From Sulfobacillus benefaciens (GTDB lineage: Bacteria > Bacillota > Sulfobacillia > Sulfobacillales > Sulfobacillaceae): DNA of 64,000 nt. The translations under genes and the position numbers were made by a program. Location: positions 34,526 to 98,525 of the forward strand of contig PXYT01000006.1 in the NCBI GenBank assembly GCA_003023725.1, read 5' to 3'. Shown piece by piece: positions 62,797 to 64,000 of this stretch. The notes beneath the pieces were generated by a model, which saw only the letters and a program-made list of their open reading frames with translations, made no database searches and was not told the DNA's origin. Each line of letters opens with the position of its first letter. The first letter of the stretch is position 1.

Positions 62797-63280
62797 TGTG
62801 TATGTATCGCTGGGTGGAAACCAAGGGGATCCTTTGACATGTTTTATGTCGACCCTCAGGAATTTTCAGGCTCTGGGCCGGGTCCATCGCTGTGCCGGCA
62901 TTTATCAAACGGAGCCCCAGGGAGGACCTCCTCAGCCTGATTATCTTAATACCGTATTTTGGATGACGACTCACGCTTCCTGTTACGATATTTTGAGACA
63001 GGCTCTGCGGTGTGAAAGACAGTGCGGGAGAGTCCGCACTGTCCGTTTCGGACCAAGGACCCTCGACGTTGACATTCTGCTGTACGATGGGTTAGTTGTA
63101 GAAAGTGAAGAACTGGTACTGCCGCATCCGCGGATGCATCTTCGGCGATTTGTGCTCGAGCCCTTGTATGAAATTGCCCCGGAAATCGTGATTCCCGGCA
63201 AAGGGGAGGTTCGGGCATTGCTCCAGAGTGTTTCGGTGCAGCGAGTTACCCGCATCCAGGACTGGGATCCGGAATTATAG
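62789..63280 (+). CDS. folK: 6-hydroxymethyl-7,8-dihydropterin pyrophosphokinase
   Basis: 163 aa. Transfers pyrophosphate from ATP to the pterin, making the folP substrate. Motifs: VYVSLGGNQGDP, FGPRTLDVDILLYDG (the RxxDxDIL signature) and LPHPRMHLRRFVLEPL. ATG 62789 overlaps the folB stop. Last gene of the amidohydrolase-folP-folB-folK operon. folE and pab genes are not in the window. Confidence 0.95.
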   Translation: MPDVYVSLGGNQGDPLTCFMSTLRNFQALGRVHRCAGIYQTEPQGGPPQPDYLNTVFWMTTHASCYDILRQALRCERQCGRVRTVRFGPRTLDVDILLYDGLVVESEELVLPHPRMHLRRFVLEPLYEIAPEIVIPGKGEVRALLQSVSVQRVTRIQDWDPEL

Positions 63281-63293
63281 GGAACTCTATGGC

Positions 63294-63321
63294 TTGCAAT
63301 CCTGCCGAAAGGAGGTATAAT
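63294..63321 (+). promoter_or_regulatory. Candidate promoter for the IS607 genes
   Basis: TTGCAA (63294-63299), 16 bases, TATAAT (63316-63321), 41 bases before the recombinase ATG. A TATACT further down at 63350-63355 lies too close to the start to serve it. Confidence 0.4.
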
Positions 63322-63362
63322 CTATTTTATTTCAAGGTGTCTAAAGGTGTATACTATGGAAT

Positions 63363-64000
63363 ATGGAACGCACATTTACGAGTCATGAGGTCGCTCATCT
63401 GCTCGGGGTGAATATCAAGACTGTCCAACGATGGGATCGCGAGGGGCGACTGAAGCCAGCTGGCCGAACAGCTACAGGCCGCCGCTATTATACCGAAGAT
63501 CAAATCTTGGCCTTTCGCCATGAGCGACCGGCCCCAACGGGTCCGCGTAAGATCGTGGCCTATTGTCGCGTCAGCAGTCCGAGTCAGCGGCCCGATTTGA
63601 AGAATCAACGGCTTGCGCTGGAACAGTTCTGTACGGTCCGTGGGCTTGCCCCCGTCGAGTTTATTGAAGAAGTCGGCGGTGGCATGAACTTCCGACGCAA
63701 AAAGTTTTTGGCCTTGATGGACGCTGTTGACGCAGGTGAAATCAGTACACTGATTGTGGCGCACAAAGACCGATTGACGCGATTTGGTTATGAGTGGTTC
63801 GAGCGCTTCTGCCAGCAACATGGATGCGAGATTCTTGTCCTCAATCAAGAGCACTTGTCTCCCGAGCAAGAACTCGTGCAGGATTTGCTAACCATTACGC
63901 ATGCCTTTTCGGCTCGGTTGTACGGATTGCGAAATTACCGCAAAAGATTAAAGGAGGCGTTGGATGCCGACATTAGCCCACAAGATCCGCCTCGATCCGA
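63363..64000 (+). CDS. tnpA: IS607-family serine recombinase (3' end at or beyond window edge)
   Basis: Open from ATG 63363 to the window end (212 codons, no stop seen, near the family's full length). Residues 1-50 are a MerR-type helix-turn-helix (FTSHEVAHLLGVNIKTVQRW), then the resolvase catalytic domain: IVAYCRVSSPSQRPDL with the nucleophile Ser71, LALMDAVDAGEISTLIVAHK and DRLTRFG. This N-terminal HTH plus C-terminal catalytic order is specific to IS607 transposases, which insert with little target specificity. It was inserted just behind folK. Confidence 0.92.
   Translation, partial: MERTFTSHEVAHLLGVNIKTVQRWDREGRLKPAGRTATGRRYYTEDQILAFRHERPAPTGPRKIVAYCRVSSPSQRPDLKNQRLALEQFCTVRGLAPVEFIEEVGGGMNFRRKKFLALMDAVDAGEISTLIVAHKDRLTRFGYEWFERFCQQHGCEILVLNQEHLSPEQELVQDLLTITHAFSARLYGLRNYRKRLKEALDADISPQDPPRS
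63964..64000 (+). CDS. tnpB: TnpB start (only the first codons in window)
   Basis: AAAGGAGG followed by ATG 63964. The 12 visible residues MPTLAHKIRLDP match the usual TnpB beginning (LAHKIRLDPTPEQ). The frame overlaps the end of the recombinase gene. TnpB is an RNA-guided nuclease of the transposon. Whether it is intact cannot be seen. Confidence 0.7.
   Translation, partial: MPTLAHKIRLDP

Larger units (their letters stand above)
63281..64000 (+). mobile_element. IS607-family element, left part (continues past window)
   Basis: Begins somewhere in the 82 bases after folK and contains an IS607-type serine recombinase followed by an overlapping tnpB start. AAGGTGT is repeated at 63333-63339 and 63344-63350, near the presumed left end. 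The right end is outside the window, so the boundaries are not defined. Confidence 0.8.

Noticed and set aside
1..64000. CRISPR array or prophage
   Set aside because: No regularly spaced repeats and no phage structural, integrase or lysis genes were seen.

Overview
The window looks like a stretch of chromosome from an endospore-forming Firmicute of the Sulfobacillus type (thermoacidophilic Clostridia relatives). This is an inference from gene content: spoVG, fin, spoVT, yabP, yabQ, spoIIE, DivIC and FtsH in Bacillus-like order, mixed with an A-type oxidase and a Tat-exported cupredoxin. No 16S or other species marker is present.

Layout. 1-1010: end of a threonine ammonia-lyase. 1122-17238: the conserved sporulation/housekeeping block spoVG-glmU-prs-pth-fin-mfd-spoVT-(hemL)-spoVB-like-mazG-HU-rqcP-yabP-yabQ-HTH-divIC-yabR-tRNA-Leu. 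17449-29290: a block that separates yabR from spoIIE, with a class B PBP, a thioesterase and HAD pair, aspartokinase, hemerythrin, a globin-coupled diguanylate cyclase, a PQQ-type propeller, and two nucleotidyltransferases for sugar activation. 29585-33173: spoIIE and tilS. 34176-45416: a second block inserted between tilS and ftsH, exactly where hpt lies in Bacillus. It holds a cupredoxin, cytochrome c oxidase subunits II, I, III and a small subunit, three regulators sharing an unusual three-cysteine PAS domain, an EAL phosphodiesterase, a membrane LuxR regulator and a cell-wall-binding/PQQ propeller fusion. 45983-57912: ftsH, an M16 peptidase pair, hutH, a Cof-type HAD and a compact AddB/AddA pair. 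58014-60389: a secreted propeller-like protein and a decayed IS605-type tnpB. 60442-63280: amidohydrolase-folP-folB-folK. 63281-64000: the start of an intact-looking IS607 element (serine recombinase plus the first codons of TnpB).

How the genes work together. The core block serves cell-wall precursor supply, translation quality control, transcription-coupled repair and spore formation. The two accessory blocks share a theme of oxygen, redox and c-di-GMP: hemerythrin next to a haem-globin diguanylate cyclase at 23-25 kb, and a terminal oxidase next to cysteine-PAS regulators and an EAL phosphodiesterase at 34-42 kb. The best candidate for an undescribed system is the regulator trio at 38453-40983. 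Three otherwise divergent proteins, one carrying four homing-endonuclease-associated repeats plus an XRE helix-turn-helix and two carrying LuxR helix-turn-helices, all keep a PAS domain with the identical spacing C-x14-C-x3-C-P beside the oxidase operon.

Limits: everything here was read by eye. Family calls rest on recognised motifs, and no database search or folding calculation was run.
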